NCBI RefSeq assembly: GCF_003234115.2
Contig: NZ_CP126251.1
Span: 248,001-312,000, forward strand
Direction: 5' to 3'
Origin: Curtobacterium sp. MCPF17_002
Lineage (GTDB): Bacteria > Actinomycetota > Actinomycetes > Actinomycetales > Microbacteriaceae
DNA length: 64,000 bases
The notes under the pieces are model-generated. The model saw nothing but the letters and a program-made list of their open reading frames with translations, made no database searches and was not told the DNA's origin. Shown piece by piece: positions 8,006 to 16,544 of this stretch (the stretch's first letter is position 1; each line of letters begins with the position of its first letter). A program made the position numbers and the translations under genes.

Positions 8006-9118
8006 ATGCGCCAGCACCCGCCGTTCCGAGCCGACGTCGTCGGCAGCTTCCTCCGCCCCGCCGCTGTGCAGGCGGCGCGCATCGCCCACGCCGACGGCAC
8101 CGTCGACGCCGTGGCGCTCCGCGCGGTCGAGGACGACGCGATCCGCGACCTCATGGACGCGCAGCAGGCAGCGGGTCTGCAGCTCGCCACCGACGGTGAG
8201 GCCCGCCGTGCCTGGTGGCACCTCGACTTCTGGGGTGGTCTGGACGGCGTCGAGGTGGTCGAACTCGACCACGGCATCGCGTTCCACGGTGTGACCACCA
8301 CTCCGAAGGGCATGCGGGTCACCGGTCCCGTCTCGTTCCCGGCGGACCACCCCTTCGTCGCCGACGCCGCGTTCGTCGTCGCCGAGGCCGCGGCGCGCGG
8401 GGTCACCGCGAAGTTCACGATCCCGTCGCCGACCGTGTTCGACTTCCGGCTCGACGCCGACCAGATCCGCACGGACCACTACGCCGACCGCGACGCGATC
8501 ACCGACGACCTGGTGCAGGCGTACCGCGACGCGATCGCAGCCCTGTACGCCGTCGGAGTGCGGTACCTGCAGATCGACGACACCGCGTGGGCGTACGCCT
8601 GCTCGGAGGCCGAGATGGTGAAGGCACGCGAGCGGGGCATCGAGACGGACGGCATCGCGGCCCGGTTCTCGTCGATCATCCGGCGTGTGCTCGACGGCCG
8701 TCCGGAGGACCTCGTCGTCACCACGCACGTGTGCCGTGGGAACTTCCGGTCGACGTGGATCACGTCGGGCGGGTACGAGCCCGTCGCCGAGGAACTGCTC
8801 GGCAACACCGGCTACGACGGGTACTTCCTGGAGTACGACAGCGACCGGGCGGGCGGCTTCGAGCCGCTCCGGTTCCTGCCCGAGGGCGACCAGGTCGTCG
8901 TGCTCGGCCTCGTCACCTCGAAGACCGGGGAGCTCGAGGACCCGGCCGTGGTCGAGCAGCGCATCCGCGACGCCGCGGCGTTCGCCCCGCTGGGGCAGCT
9001 CGCGCTCAGCCCGCAGTGCGGGTTCGCGTCCACCGAGGAGGGCAACGTCCTGTCCGAGGACGAGCAGTGGGCGAAGGTCCGGAGTGTGGTCGACATCGCG
9101 AGCCGCGTGTGGTCCTAG
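8006..9118 (+). CDS. MetE C-terminal-domain (cobalamin-independent methionine synthase-like) protein
   Basis: A 370-residue protein equal to the zinc-binding catalytic half of MetE, without the N-terminal half. Probable zinc ligands are the His and Cys of VTTHVCRGN, an acidic residue near LEYDSDRAG and the Cys of SPQCGFAS. Members of this core family transfer a methyl group to homocysteine or a related thiol from a donor other than polyglutamyl folate. TACCAT (7994-7999) lies 6 bases before the ATG, which points to a leaderless mRNA. A perfect 18-bp-arm hairpin follows the stop. Confidence 0.85.
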   Translation: MRQHPPFRADVVGSFLRPAAVQAARIAHADGTVDAVALRAVEDDAIRDLMDAQQAAGLQLATDGEARRAWWHLDFWGGLDGVEVVELDHGIAFHGVTTTPKGMRVTGPVSFPADHPFVADAAFVVAEAAARGVTAKFTIPSPTVFDFRLDADQIRTDHYADRDAITDDLVQAYRDAIAALYAVGVRYLQIDDTAWAYACSEAEMVKARERGIETDGIAARFSSIIRRVLDGRPEDLVVTTHVCRGNFRSTWITSGGYEPVAEELLGNTGYDGYFLEYDSDRAGGFEPLRFLPEGDQVVVLGLVTSKTGELEDPAVVEQRIRDAAAFAPLGQLALSPQCGFASTEEGNVLSEDEQWAKVRSVVDIASRVWS

Positions 9119-9130
9119 AACCACCAGCGG

Positions 9131-9176
9131 GCGGACGGGAGGCGCGGGGCGGGCCCGACCCGCGCCTCCCGTCCGC
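9131..9176. repeat. GGAGGCGCG hairpin repeat, perfect copy after the MetE-like gene
   Basis: The left arm GCGGACGGGAGGCGCGGG (9131-9148) and right arm (9159-9176) are perfect reverse complements of 18 bases with a 10-base loop. It starts 12 bases after the stop of the MetE-like gene and probably acts as a terminator, without a U-tract. The same arm sequence recurs at 11251 and 59970. Confidence 0.85.
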
Positions 9177-9225
9177 CGTCCGGTAGCGTTCTCGACGGCC
9201 TGTCCCCGACCCGGATCGAGCAACG

Positions 9226-10227
9226 ATGCCTGACGTCCACCTCCCTGCCGACGACCGCTACGAGCGGCTCCCGTACCAGCGCGTGGGGAGGAGCGGCCTC
9301 CTGCTGCCGCGGATCTCCCTCGGGCTGTGGAACAACTTCGGCGCCGACCGTGCGCTCACGACGCAGCGCGACATCGTGCTGCACGCCTTCGACCGTGGGA
9401 TCACGCACATCGACCTGGCGAACAACTACGGCCCGCCGTACGGCGCCGCCGAGGAGCAGTTCGGCCGCATCCTCGAGTCGGACCTCCGCCCGTACCGCGA
9501 CGAGCTCGTGGTGTCCACGAAGGCGGGCTACGACATGTGGCCGGGCCCGTACGGCAACTGGGGATCGCGCAAGTACATGCTCGCGTCGCTCGACCAGTCG
9601 CTCGGCCGCCTCGGGCTCGACTACGTCGACGTCTTCTACTCCCACCGCCCGGACCCCGAAACCCCCATCGAGGAGACGGTCAGCGCCCTCGTGACCGCTG
9701 TCCGCTCGGGCAAGGCGCTCTACGCGGGCATCTCGAACTACGACCCGGAGCAGACCGCGGCGGCGGCCGAGGCGCTCGCCGCCGAGAACATCCACCTGCT
9801 CATCCACCAGCCGCGCTACAACATGTTCGACCGGGTCCCCGAGGACGGGCTCTTCGACGAGCTGCTCCGTCTGGGGACCGGGGCGATCGTGTTCTCGCCG
9901 CTGGCCGGCGGGCTCCTGACGGACCGCTACCTCGACGGGTCGGTGCCGGTCGGGTCCCGCGCGGCGGAGGGTCGCTGGTTCGGCGCGGACCGGATCGACG
10001 ACGAGTACCTGACGACCGCTCGGGCGCTCAACGACATCGCGGCGGCTCGCGGTCAGACGCTCGCGCAGCTCGCGATCACGTGGGTGCTCCGGCAGCCGGC
10101 CGTCACGTCCGCGCTCGTCGGGGCGTCGAGCGTCCGGCAGCTCGACGGCACGCTCGACGCCCTGGCCGGTGCGCCGCTCTCCGACGAGGAGCTCGCGGCG
10201 ATCGACGCGCTGGTGCCGCGGGGCTGA
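9226..10227 (+). CDS. Aldo/keto reductase, YghZ-type
   Basis: A 333-residue NADPH-dependent aldo/keto reductase. The tetrad is complete: Asp and Tyr in HIDLANNYGP, Lys in VVSTKAGYD and His in YSHRPDPETP. The WPGPYGNWGSRKY segment is characteristic of the L-glyceraldehyde 3-phosphate reductase (YghZ) branch, so detoxification of short aldehydes is likely. A TAGCGT box (9184-9189) suggests a short untranslated leader of about 30 bases. Confidence 0.9.
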   Translation: MPDVHLPADDRYERLPYQRVGRSGLLLPRISLGLWNNFGADRALTTQRDIVLHAFDRGITHIDLANNYGPPYGAAEEQFGRILESDLRPYRDELVVSTKAGYDMWPGPYGNWGSRKYMLASLDQSLGRLGLDYVDVFYSHRPDPETPIEETVSALVTAVRSGKALYAGISNYDPEQTAAAAEALAAENIHLLIHQPRYNMFDRVPEDGLFDELLRLGTGAIVFSPLAGGLLTDRYLDGSVPVGSRAAEGRWFGADRIDDEYLTTARALNDIAAARGQTLAQLAITWVLRQPAVTSALVGASSVRQLDGTLDALAGAPLSDEELAAIDALVPRG

Positions 10228-10248
10228 ACCGCAGGCCATGATGGTGCC

Positions 10249-10608
10249 ATGACGGACCAGGACGAGATGATCCACCCCGAGGTCGCTCCGAGCGGGAACG
10301 GCTGCGTCGAGTGCGACGCGACCGGCTCGTGGTGGGTGCACCTGCGCCGGTGCGCCGCGTGCGGTCACGTGGGCTGCTGCGACGACTCCCTGAACACGCA
10401 CGCGACACGGCACTGGGAGGACACCGGCCACGCCGTCATCCAGAGCTTCGAGCCGGGTGAGACCTGGGCGTGGGACTACCGGGACAGCACCACCTTCGAG
10501 GGTGTCGAACTCGCTGCCCCGACGAGTCACCCGACCACGCAGACAGTCCCCGGGCCGGCTGAACGCCTGCCCGGGGACTGGTTGGAACTGCTCGGCGGGT
10601 CGCGCTGA
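10249..10608 (+). CDS. UBP-type zinc finger protein
   Basis: A 119-residue protein consisting almost only of a UBP-type zinc finger. The Cys/His ligands are visible in GCVECD, RCAACGHVGCC and THATRHWEDTGHAVIQSF. In bacteria these small proteins are of unknown role, since there is no ubiquitin system. It follows the aldo/keto reductase by 21 bases and may be cotranscribed. Its stop codon lies inside a strong hairpin shared with convergent msrA. Confidence 0.85.
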   Translation: MTDQDEMIHPEVAPSGNGCVECDATGSWWVHLRRCAACGHVGCCDDSLNTHATRHWEDTGHAVIQSFEPGETWAWDYRDSTTFEGVELAAPTSHPTTQTVPGPAERLPGDWLELLGGSR

Positions 10609-10628
10609 CCGGAGCGGTCAGCGCGACC
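10598..10628. terminator. Bidirectional hairpin between the zinc finger gene and msrA
   Basis: GGTCGCGCTGACC (10598-10610) and GGTCAGCGCGACC (10616-10628) are perfect 13-base arms around a 5-base loop. The left arm contains the last codons and the TGA of the zinc finger gene. It serves both convergent genes as a terminator; there is no T-run on either side. Confidence 0.8.
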
Positions 10629-10635
10629 ACCGGGA

Positions 10636-11160
10636 TCAGACGGCCGCGGTCGCCTCGTCGCGGTGCGGGAGCTTCCAGCCCGGACGCACGAAGTGGCAGG
10701 TGTACCCGGCCGGGTACTTCTCCAGGTAGTCCTGGTGCTCCTCCTCGGCCTCCCAGAACGGGCCCGCGGCGGTGACCTCGGTCACGACCTTGCCCGGCCA
10801 GATGCCCGAGGCGTCGACGTCGTCGATCGTGTCGAAGGCGACCTGCTTCTGCTCGTCCGAGGTGAAGAAGATCGCCGAGCGGTAGCTGCGACCGACGTCG
10901 TTGCCCTGGCGGTTCTTCGTCGACGGGTCGTGGATCTGGAAGAAGAACTCGAGCAGGTCACGGTACGAGATCACGGACGGGTCGAAGACGATCTCGACGG
11001 ACTCCGCGTGGTCGCCGTGGTTGCGGTAGGTCGCGTTCGCGACCTCGCCGCCGGAGTACCCGACGCGGGTGCTGATGACGCCCGGGCGACGGCGGAGGAG
11101 CTGCTGCGCTCCCCAGAAGCAGCCGCCGGCGAGGATGGCGGTCTCGGTGGTGGTGGTCAT
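10636..11160 (-). CDS. msrA: Peptide-methionine (S)-S-oxide reductase
   Basis: A 174-residue MsrA that repairs methionine-S-sulfoxide in proteins using thioredoxin. The active-site motif GGCFWGAQ (residues 12-19) contains the sulfoxide-attacking Cys, and HDPST plus the [10 protein letters not shown] segment are conserved. The start has GAGG 7 bases upstream. No MsrB is fused or adjacent. Confidence 0.95.
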   Translation of the reverse strand: MTTTTETAILAGGCFWGAQQLLRRRPGVISTRVGYSGGEVANATYRNHGDHAESVEIVFDPSVISYRDLLEFFFQIHDPSTKNRQGNDVGRSYRSAIFFTSDEQKQVAFDTIDDVDASGIWPGKVVTEVTAAGPFWEAEEEHQDYLEKYPAGYTCHFVRPGWKLPHRDEATAAV

Positions 11161-11248
11161 GGTGGCCTCCTGGGCTCTCGTGCCGCTGGCTGCGGCACCG
11201 TTCTGTGCAACCGGTGACGGGGTCGTCCTGTTCCCGACGGAACCGGCA

Positions 11249-11296
11249 GACGGACGGGAGGCGCGGTGCGGGCTGGCACCGCGCCTCCAGGCCGTC
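11249..11296. repeat. GGAGGCGCG hairpin repeat touching an aldo/keto reductase stop codon
   Basis: Arms of 21 bases (11249-11269 and 11276-11296) pair with two mismatches around a short loop; the left arm contains CGGACGGGAGGCGCGGTGC. The right arm ends on the first two bases of the reductase stop codon, so the hairpin forms as soon as translation ends and probably terminates transcription. Confidence 0.85.
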
Positions 11297-12116
11297 AGTT
11301 GGTCGTGTCCTGCAGCGCGTCCAGCGCGGCCACGTCGTCGGCCGACAGGACGAAGTCCACGTCGGCGTTCTCCGCGATGCGCGACGGGGTCGTCGACTTC
11401 GGCAGCGGCAGCACGTCCTTCTCGAGGAGGTAGCGGATCGCGACCTGCGCGACGCTCTTGTCGTACTTCGCTGCGATGTCGCGGATCTCGGCGTTCTCGA
11501 GCAGACCACCCGTGGCGAGCGGGGAGTACCCCTCGGTGAGGATGTCGTGCTCGCGGTCGAACGCGGTCGTCTCGTCCTGCGTGTTGCCGATGAACCAGCG
11601 GATCTGGTTCGCGTGCGGGACGACGTCGGTGCGGCCGAGCAGGTCCTCGAGGTCGGCGACGGCGAAGTTCGAGACACCGATGCTCTTCGTGCGGCCTGCG
11701 TCGTAGAGCTCCTCGAAGACCTTCCACACCTCGACGTTGCCGTCCCGGTGGTCGGAGCCGATGTCGCCCCACGGCCACGGCGCGTGGATGAGGTACAGGT
11801 CGACGACGCCGAGGTCGAGGTTCCGCGACGACTCCTCGAAGGCGTCGCGTGCGCCGGCCGCGGTCTTCACCTCGGCCGGGAGCTTCGTGGTGATGAAGAC
11901 CTCGTCGCGAGGGACGCCGCTGTCGCGGACGGCCTCGCCGACACTGGCCTCGTTGCCGTAGGCCAGGGCGGTGTCGATGTGCCGGTACCCGAGGTCGAGC
12001 GCGGTCTTCGTGGCGTCGTAGGCGTCGCTGCCGGACGGGATCTGCCAGGTGCCGAAACCGATCTTCGGGATGTGCAGGCCGTTGGACAGGGTGAACGTGT
12101 CGATGAGAGCGGGCAT
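11295..12116 (-). CDS. Aldo/keto reductase, 2,5-diketo-D-gluconate reductase type
   Basis: A 273-residue NADPH-dependent reductase. The tetrad is present: Asp and Tyr in [11 protein letters not shown], Lys in ITTKLP, His in YLIHAPWP. The SIGVSNF and [13 protein letters not shown] segments place it in the AKR5 (DkgA/DkgB) branch, active on small aldehydes and ketones. TACTGT (12124-12129 on the minus strand) is 7 bases before the ATG, consistent with a leaderless mRNA. Confidence 0.92.
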   Translation of the reverse strand: MPALIDTFTLSNGLHIPKIGFGTWQIPSGSDAYDATKTALDLGYRHIDTALAYGNEASVGEAVRDSGVPRDEVFITTKLPAEVKTAAGARDAFEESSRNLDLGVVDLYLIHAPWPWGDIGSDHRDGNVEVWKVFEELYDAGRTKSIGVSNFAVADLEDLLGRTDVVPHANQIRWFIGNTQDETTAFDREHDILTEGYSPLATGGLLENAEIRDIAAKYDKSVAQVAIRYLLEKDVLPLPKSTTPSRIAENADVDFVLSADDVAALDALQDTTN

Positions 12117-12201
12117 GACCCGGACAGTACGCCGGTGCCTCCACGGCGACCCAGCGGGGCGCGGGTTGCATGACGCGCACACCGAGCGGAAGGACGCGAC
12201 C

Positions 12202-12933
12202 ATGCCCCTCAACCCGACCGTGCACGACCGGAAGACCGGCGTCACCCCGCCGGGCGAGGCCGGTGGGTTCCGACTCGCGCTCCTCGACCGCGGTGCCGAC
12301 CTCCTGCAGACCACGGCACCACTCCGGGGCTTCGACGTCTACGTGGTCGGCTTCCACTGCGTGCAGGGGGAGCCCGACGTGCAGATGGAGGCGCACCACT
12401 TCTGCAAGGTGGTCAACGCGGAGATGCTGCAGTGCGTCCTGTTCGACGGCAACACCGCGGACGCGAACCTCATCGGGATCGAGTACATCGTGTCGGAGCG
12501 GCTGTACGCGTCGCTCCCCGAGGACGAACGCGGGTCCTGGCACCCGCACAACCACGAGGTCTTCTCCGGGGAGCTCGTCGCGCCGGGCCTGCCCATCGCG
12601 ATCGAGACCGAGCTGATGGGCCACCTCGTGAACTCCTACGGCAAGACGTGGCACACCTGGCACAGCACGCCGATGGGGTCGCAGCCGGCCGACGAGCTGC
12701 CCCTCGGTGACCCGATGCTCATGTGGTCGTTCAACCGGGAGGGCGAGGTGGACAGCGCCCTGCAGCAGGACCGGAACCGGTCGATGCACACCGATCCGGA
12801 GCCGCGGAAGGCGTCGCGGGCGAAGTACCTGCCGGAGGCGCACCCGCAGTACGGCGTCGGCGCGATGCGGGACGCGTTCAGCGGGACGACGCCGACGCCG
12901 GGGGTGGTCGACGCGGACGACGGGCGCCCCTGA
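12202..12933 (+). CDS. DUF1264 protein
   Basis: A 243-residue cytoplasmic protein of the DUF1264 family (related to plant oil-body-associated proteins). Family features include [18 protein letters not shown] and [13 protein letters not shown], plus the [12 protein letters not shown] region rich in His. Function is unknown; the conserved His/Cys residues hint at metal binding. It is divergent from the aldo/keto reductase with 85 bases between starts. Confidence 0.85.
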   Translation: MPLNPTVHDRKTGVTPPGEAGGFRLALLDRGADLLQTTAPLRGFDVYVVGFHCVQGEPDVQMEAHHFCKVVNAEMLQCVLFDGNTADANLIGIEYIVSERLYASLPEDERGSWHPHNHEVFSGELVAPGLPIAIETELMGHLVNSYGKTWHTWHSTPMGSQPADELPLGDPMLMWSFNREGEVDSALQQDRNRSMHTDPEPRKASRAKYLPEAHPQYGVGAMRDAFSGTTPTPGVVDADDGRP

Positions 12934-12960
12934 CGGCGGCGTCTGCTGCCGCGGCGTCGG

Positions 12961-13407
12961 TCAGGCCATCGCCTCGCCGGCAGATCCGTAGAGGCCCGTC
13001 GCCAGTTCGTCGAGCACCGCGAGCAGGTCGCCCCCGTGGGACGTGTCGACCGCGCTGAGCACCGCGGCGTAACGCTGTCGGTAGTCCTCGACGACCGCTT
13101 CGCCAGCGGGGAGCAAGCGCAGCAGCGATCCACGTCGGTCGTTCGGGTTCGGCGCGCGCTCGAGCAGTTCGGCGCTCGTCATCCGGTCGATCATGTTCGT
13201 GACGGCGCCCGACGTCAGCCCGAGGAACCCGGCGACCTCCGTCGGGGTGGAGTACCCCGTGTCCCGCACGAGCACGAGCGCACGGAGGGCGTTCTCGTGC
13301 ACCCCGGCGCGGGCGCTGAGCTGGCGCACCAGGCTCGCGTTCGCGCGCACGACCGCGTCGAAGGCCGTCAGCATGTCCGCTGGGTCGGTCTGCCCGGTCC
13401 GGGTCAC
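12961..13407 (-). CDS. MarR family transcriptional regulator
   Basis: A 148-residue MarR regulator. The HTH (STPTEVAGFLGLTSGAVTNMID) and the wing motif APNPNDRRGS are plain. The GTG start has GAGGA 7 bases upstream. It is divergent from the SipW-type cassette with 208 bases between, and a perfect ATTAA-N5-TTAAT dyad there is a candidate binding site. Regulation of the cassette is an inference from position. Confidence 0.88.
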   Translation of the reverse strand: MTRTGQTDPADMLTAFDAVVRANASLVRQLSARAGVHENALRALVLVRDTGYSTPTEVAGFLGLTSGAVTNMIDRMTSAELLERAPNPNDRRGSLLRLLPAGEAVVEDYRQRYAAVLSAVDTSHGGDLLAVLDELATGLYGSAGEAMA

Positions 13408-13520
13408 AGGTGGTCCTCTTCCGCTTCGGTGTTCCGTCTCATGATCCCGTGTCGACGGCGTGTGAGCGAGCCGCGTGGGTGAGTACCCCTCGCACTGGGG
13501 TAAGTGTATGAGTGGTCAAC

Positions 13521-13545
13521 TTGGTCAAGCATTAACTATCTTAAT
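13521..13545 (+). promoter_or_regulatory. AT-rich dyad and likely promoter of the SipW-type cassette
   Basis: ATTAA (13531-13535), CTATC and TTAAT (13541-13545) form a perfect inverted repeat in an otherwise GC-rich gap. TATCTT (13537-13542) inside it can serve as a -10 box, so a protein bound here would block the promoter. The MarR encoded on the other side is the obvious candidate. A weaker TACCCC/GGGGTA dyad lies just upstream (13484-13502). Confidence 0.5.
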
Positions 13546-13615
13546 CAGTGAAGCAAGTGAGCCCGAATCTCTTGCTCCGCTCCACCCCCACAATCCCTGA
13601 CCGAAGAGGTACCCC

Positions 13616-14269
13616 GTGTCCGACAAGCTCCGCACCTCCGCACTGAAGCGGATCCGCTTCGCCCCCGTCGCGCTCCTCGCGGGCATCTTCGCGGCCGTCC
13701 TGCTCTCCCTCTCGCTGACCGGCACCCTGTCCGGGTTCGCCGCGAGCATCACCAACAGCAGCAACACCGCCGCGAGCGGCACGCTGATCATGCAGGAGCA
13801 GAACGCCGGAGCCACGGTGACCTGTCTCAGCACCGACGGCGGCTCGGTCTCCACCAACGCCGCGACCTGCTCGACCATCAACAAGTTCGGTGGCAGCACC
13901 ACGATGACCCCGGGCAACACGGTCAACACCGCGATCTCGATCAAGAACACCGGCACCGCGAACGCCGCGACCTTCACCCTGACCCCGGGCGCGACCTGCA
14001 CCCAGTCGGTGAACGGCTCGGCGAACGGCACCGCGACCGACCTCTGCGCCAAGATGAACCTCGTCATCACCTCCGGTGCGACGACCGTCTTCAACGGCAC
14101 CCTCGCGAGCTTCAAGGGCGCCGCCGCCTCGGCCTTCACGATGCCCACCGCCCCCGCCGCCGGTGCCAGCGTCCCGTTCAACTTCGCCGTGACGCTCGAC
14201 TCCTCGGCCGGCAACACCTACCAGGGCCTCGCCGCATCGGTGCCGATGACCTGGACCTTCACGGCCTGA
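13616..14269 (+). CDS. Secreted protein with SipW-cognate signal (TasA/camelysin-like fibre candidate)
   Basis: A 217-residue exported protein. A basic N terminus and one hydrophobic segment (residues 16-39) lead into GFAASITNSSNTAASGTL (40-57), the type of signal that SipW-class peptidases cut. The mature part is rich in Thr, Ser, Ala and Asn, has four cysteines (residues 70, 85, about 126 and 143) and repeated beta-strand patterns such as VNTAISIKNTGTANAATFTL, as in TasA/camelysin-like surface fibre proteins. The GTG start has GAAGAGG upstream. It is first in a cassette with a SipW-type peptidase, separated from it by a hairpin. Fibre formation is inferred, not seen. Confidence 0.72.
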   Translation: MSDKLRTSALKRIRFAPVALLAGIFAAVLLSLSLTGTLSGFAASITNSSNTAASGTLIMQEQNAGATVTCLSTDGGSVSTNAATCSTINKFGGSTTMTPGNTVNTAISIKNTGTANAATFTLTPGATCTQSVNGSANGTATDLCAKMNLVITSGATTVFNGTLASFKGAAASAFTMPTAPAAGASVPFNFAVTLDSSAGNTYQGLAASVPMTWTFTA

Positions 14270-14281
14270 TCCGCCCAGACC

Positions 14282-14320
14282 GGCGACGCTCGACCGACCC
14301 CCTTCCGGCCGAGCGTCGCC
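14282..14320 (+). terminator. Intercistronic hairpin between secreted protein and signal peptidase
   Basis: GGCGACGCTCG (14282-14292) and CGAGCGTCGCC (14310-14320) are perfect 11-base arms with a 17-base loop. Its place after the first gene of the cassette suggests partial termination or mRNA protection, giving more of the structural protein than of the peptidase. Confidence 0.75.
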
Positions 14321-14375
14321 TCCCGTTCCACCCCGTCCCCCACCCTGATCACGCCTGACACGAGCGGAGCAGCAC

Positions 14376-15260
14376 ATGAGCCAGACCGCAGCGATCCCGC
14401 TCAGCGGCACGCTCGACCGCCCGTTGCTCGGCGGACACACCGCCACCCGCTTCGAGACCGTCCTCGCCTGGTCGGTCGCGCTGGTCGCCGCCGTGCTCCT
14501 GACCGGTGCCGTGCTGTTCCTCTCCGCCGGCGGTCGATGGTTCGTCGTCGAGACCCCGTCCATGGGCGAAGCCGCTCCGGTCGGGACGCTGGTCCTCGAC
14601 CTCCCCGTCGACGTGTCGACCCTGCACGTCGGCGAGATCGTCTCCTTCGAGACCGCCGCGAACCCGGGCGTCGTCTACACGCACCGCATCATCGACATCG
14701 ACGCCGACGGCGGCCTGCACACCCGCGGCGACATCAACGGGGCGACCGACCCCTGGACGCTCACGCAGGACGATGTGGCCGGCACGCCGGCGCTCCTCGT
14801 CCCGCACCTGGGCTGGCTCTTCCGCGCCGCCCCGCTCCTGCTCATCGGCACCCTGGTCATCCTGACGCTCACCAGCGTCTTCACCGACCGGGTCACCCGC
14901 ACCTGTCTCCGCATCGCGGGCGGCGCACTCACCGTCGCCTACGCCGCCTTCATCCTCAAGCCGTTCGTCGACGTCACCACCATCACGAACACCTCGAGCC
15001 CGTCCGGCGTCGACGTCACGATCGTGTCCTCCGGCATCTTCCCCGTCCGGGTCGAGTCCGACGGCGCGGCGAGCGTGCACCTGGTCGACGGCCAGGTCGG
15101 GCACATGGTCATCCACGAGCTGGCGAAGAACGGCCACTACCAGCTGACGTCGAACATCGACCTCGGCCCGGTCGGGTGGGCGCTGCTCATCGCGGCGTGC
15201 CTCGTCCCGCTCGTGCTCTGCCTGGCCGTCGGCCGGGTCGAGGCGGTGCGTCCCTCGTGA
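14376..15260 (+). CDS. Signal peptidase I, SipW (Ser/His) type, with C-terminal extension
   Basis: A 294-residue membrane protease of family S26. After an N-terminal membrane segment (about residues 30-50) come the catalytic Ser62 in ETPSMG and His103 in VYTHRI, with TRGDIN supplying the acidic box. The His in place of Lys marks the SipW/archaeal/ER subtype. Two further membrane segments lie near residues 148-168 and 175-190, then an extracytoplasmic beta-rich region and a last segment near 272-288, so it is about 100 residues longer than typical SipW. ATG is preceded by GGAG. It sits between two genes whose products share the SipW-type signal. Confidence 0.88.
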   Translation: MSQTAAIPLSGTLDRPLLGGHTATRFETVLAWSVALVAAVLLTGAVLFLSAGGRWFVVETPSMGEAAPVGTLVLDLPVDVSTLHVGEIVSFETAANPGVVYTHRIIDIDADGGLHTRGDINGATDPWTLTQDDVAGTPALLVPHLGWLFRAAPLLLIGTLVILTLTSVFTDRVTRTCLRIAGGALTVAYAAFILKPFVDVTTITNTSSPSGVDVTIVSSGIFPVRVESDGAASVHLVDGQVGHMVIHELAKNGHYQLTSNIDLGPVGWALLIAACLVPLVLCLAVGRVEAVRPS

Positions 15261-16111
15261 GACTGCAGCACCTCCGCGACGGCCGCGTGATCGCCCTCGT
15301 CCTCATCGTCGGGCTCGTCGTCGTGGCCCTCCTCAACGCGTTCTCGCCGACCCGCTCCGCCTACAGCGCCCGCATCGCGACCAGCGGCAACACCGCCGCC
15401 ACCGCCCCGTACTTCACGTGCACGGCGGCGGTCGGGGCCGACACCGCGAACGCGCTCTTCGCGTACCGTCTGACCGAGGCATCCGGCGCGTCGACTGCCG
15501 TGGACTGGTCCGGCAAGGGGCTGAACGGCACCTACCAGGGGACGATGGCGGCCACGACGCCGAGCCCCAACGCCTGCCCGCGGGACACCGGGAGCTCCTG
15601 GCTGCTCAACGGTTCGACGAACTTCGTCAGCACGCCTCGGTCGTACGCGAGCCCCGCCACCTACAGCGAAGAGGTCTGGTTCAAGACCACCGTCGCGGGC
15701 GGCATGCTCATCGGCTTCGGGAGCAACCAGGTCACCGCCTCCGGTCAGCACGACCGCCAGGTGTACCTCAACACCGGGGGCCAGCTCGTCTTCGGCACCT
15801 ACAGCGGGACGACGCAGGTCGTGACCTCGCCGAAGGCGTACACCGACGGCACCTGGCACCACGTCGTCGCGACGCAGTCCGCCGGCACCGGGATGCGCCT
15901 CTACGTCGACGGGTCGCTCGTCGCGTCGAACACCGCGTTCACCGCCGCGGAGCCCTACACCGGCTACTTCCGCGTCGGGTACGACACCGTCTCCGGGTGG
16001 CCGGGGCAGCCGGCGAACTTCGCCTTCACCGGATCGATGCGGTACGCGGCCGTGTACAGCACGGTCCTGTCCGCGACGCAGGTCGCGAACCACGCCGCGG
16101 CGGGGCGCTGA
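15257..16111 (+). CDS. Secreted LamG-domain protein with SipW-type signal
   Basis: A 284-residue exported protein with one membrane segment (residues 11-29), then SAYSARIATSGNTAATA (34-50), which closely resembles the signal of the first cassette gene, then a concanavalin/LamG-like domain (about 65-284; TWHHVVATQ and MRLYVDGSLVASN are the typical strands). LamG domains bind glycans or surface proteins, so an adhesin role is likely. Its GTG overlaps the TGA of the peptidase gene (GTGA), so the two are translated together. A perfect hairpin repeat follows the stop. Confidence 0.85.
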   Translation: MRLQHLRDGRVIALVLIVGLVVVALLNAFSPTRSAYSARIATSGNTAATAPYFTCTAAVGADTANALFAYRLTEASGASTAVDWSGKGLNGTYQGTMAATTPSPNACPRDTGSSWLLNGSTNFVSTPRSYASPATYSEEVWFKTTVAGGMLIGFGSNQVTASGQHDRQVYLNTGGQLVFGTYSGTTQVVTSPKAYTDGTWHHVVATQSAGTGMRLYVDGSLVASNTAFTAAEPYTGYFRVGYDTVSGWPGQPANFAFTGSMRYAAVYSTVLSATQVANHAAAGR

Positions 16112-16125
16112 CCGCACCCGCTCGC

Positions 16126-16167
16126 GGACTGGAGGCGCGGTGCCAGTTGGCACCGCGCCTCCAGTCC
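16126..16167. repeat. GGAGGCGCG hairpin repeat, perfect 20-base arms
   Basis: GGACTGGAGGCGCGGTGCCA (16126-16145) and its exact reverse complement (16148-16167) are separated by 2 bases. It lies 15 bases after the LamG gene and can terminate the cassette. Directly after it begins the remnant of a Fic gene, so the repeat marks a junction. Confidence 0.9.
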
Positions 16168-16180
16168 TCTGTCTTCCGCG

Positions 16181-16513
16181 GTCCAGATCAGAAGCGTTTT
16201 CCAGGATTTTCGCGAACTCATCGCGGACATCCGCCAGATCCGCCAGCGCTGGCGCGATGAGGTCACGGCGCGCGCGGACTCCGGAGTGTGGCGGGCGCTC
16301 GACGTCGTCGCTCGTCAGCCGGTCCTCAACGCGATGGTCCTGGCCAACGAGATGGGCGTCGAGCCACGGAACGCCTACCCGCACATCGTCAAGCTCGTCG
16401 AAGCGGGCGTCCTCGTGTCGAAGAACGAGTACCGCCACGGTGTGCTGTACCAGAATGACGACGTCCTGCAGGCACTCGACGCCTTTGCGGTGCGCGCCGG
16501 ACGCCGGGGCTGA
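16181..16513 (+). pseudogene. C-terminal remnant of a Fic family protein
   Basis: The open frame from 16181 encodes about 110 residues that match the C-terminal helix bundle and winged-helix part of Fic proteins: DIRQIRQRWRDEV, then WRALDVVARQPVLNAMVLA, then LQALDAFAVRAGRR. The Fic domain itself (HPFxxGNG motif) is absent, and the frame has no proper start except a GTG at 16286. The homology begins just behind the hairpin repeat. It may be a dead fragment or a free-standing 75-residue winged-helix protein. Confidence 0.65.
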
Positions 16514-16544
16514 TGGTGCGATCGAGGGCGAGCCCGCACCGACC

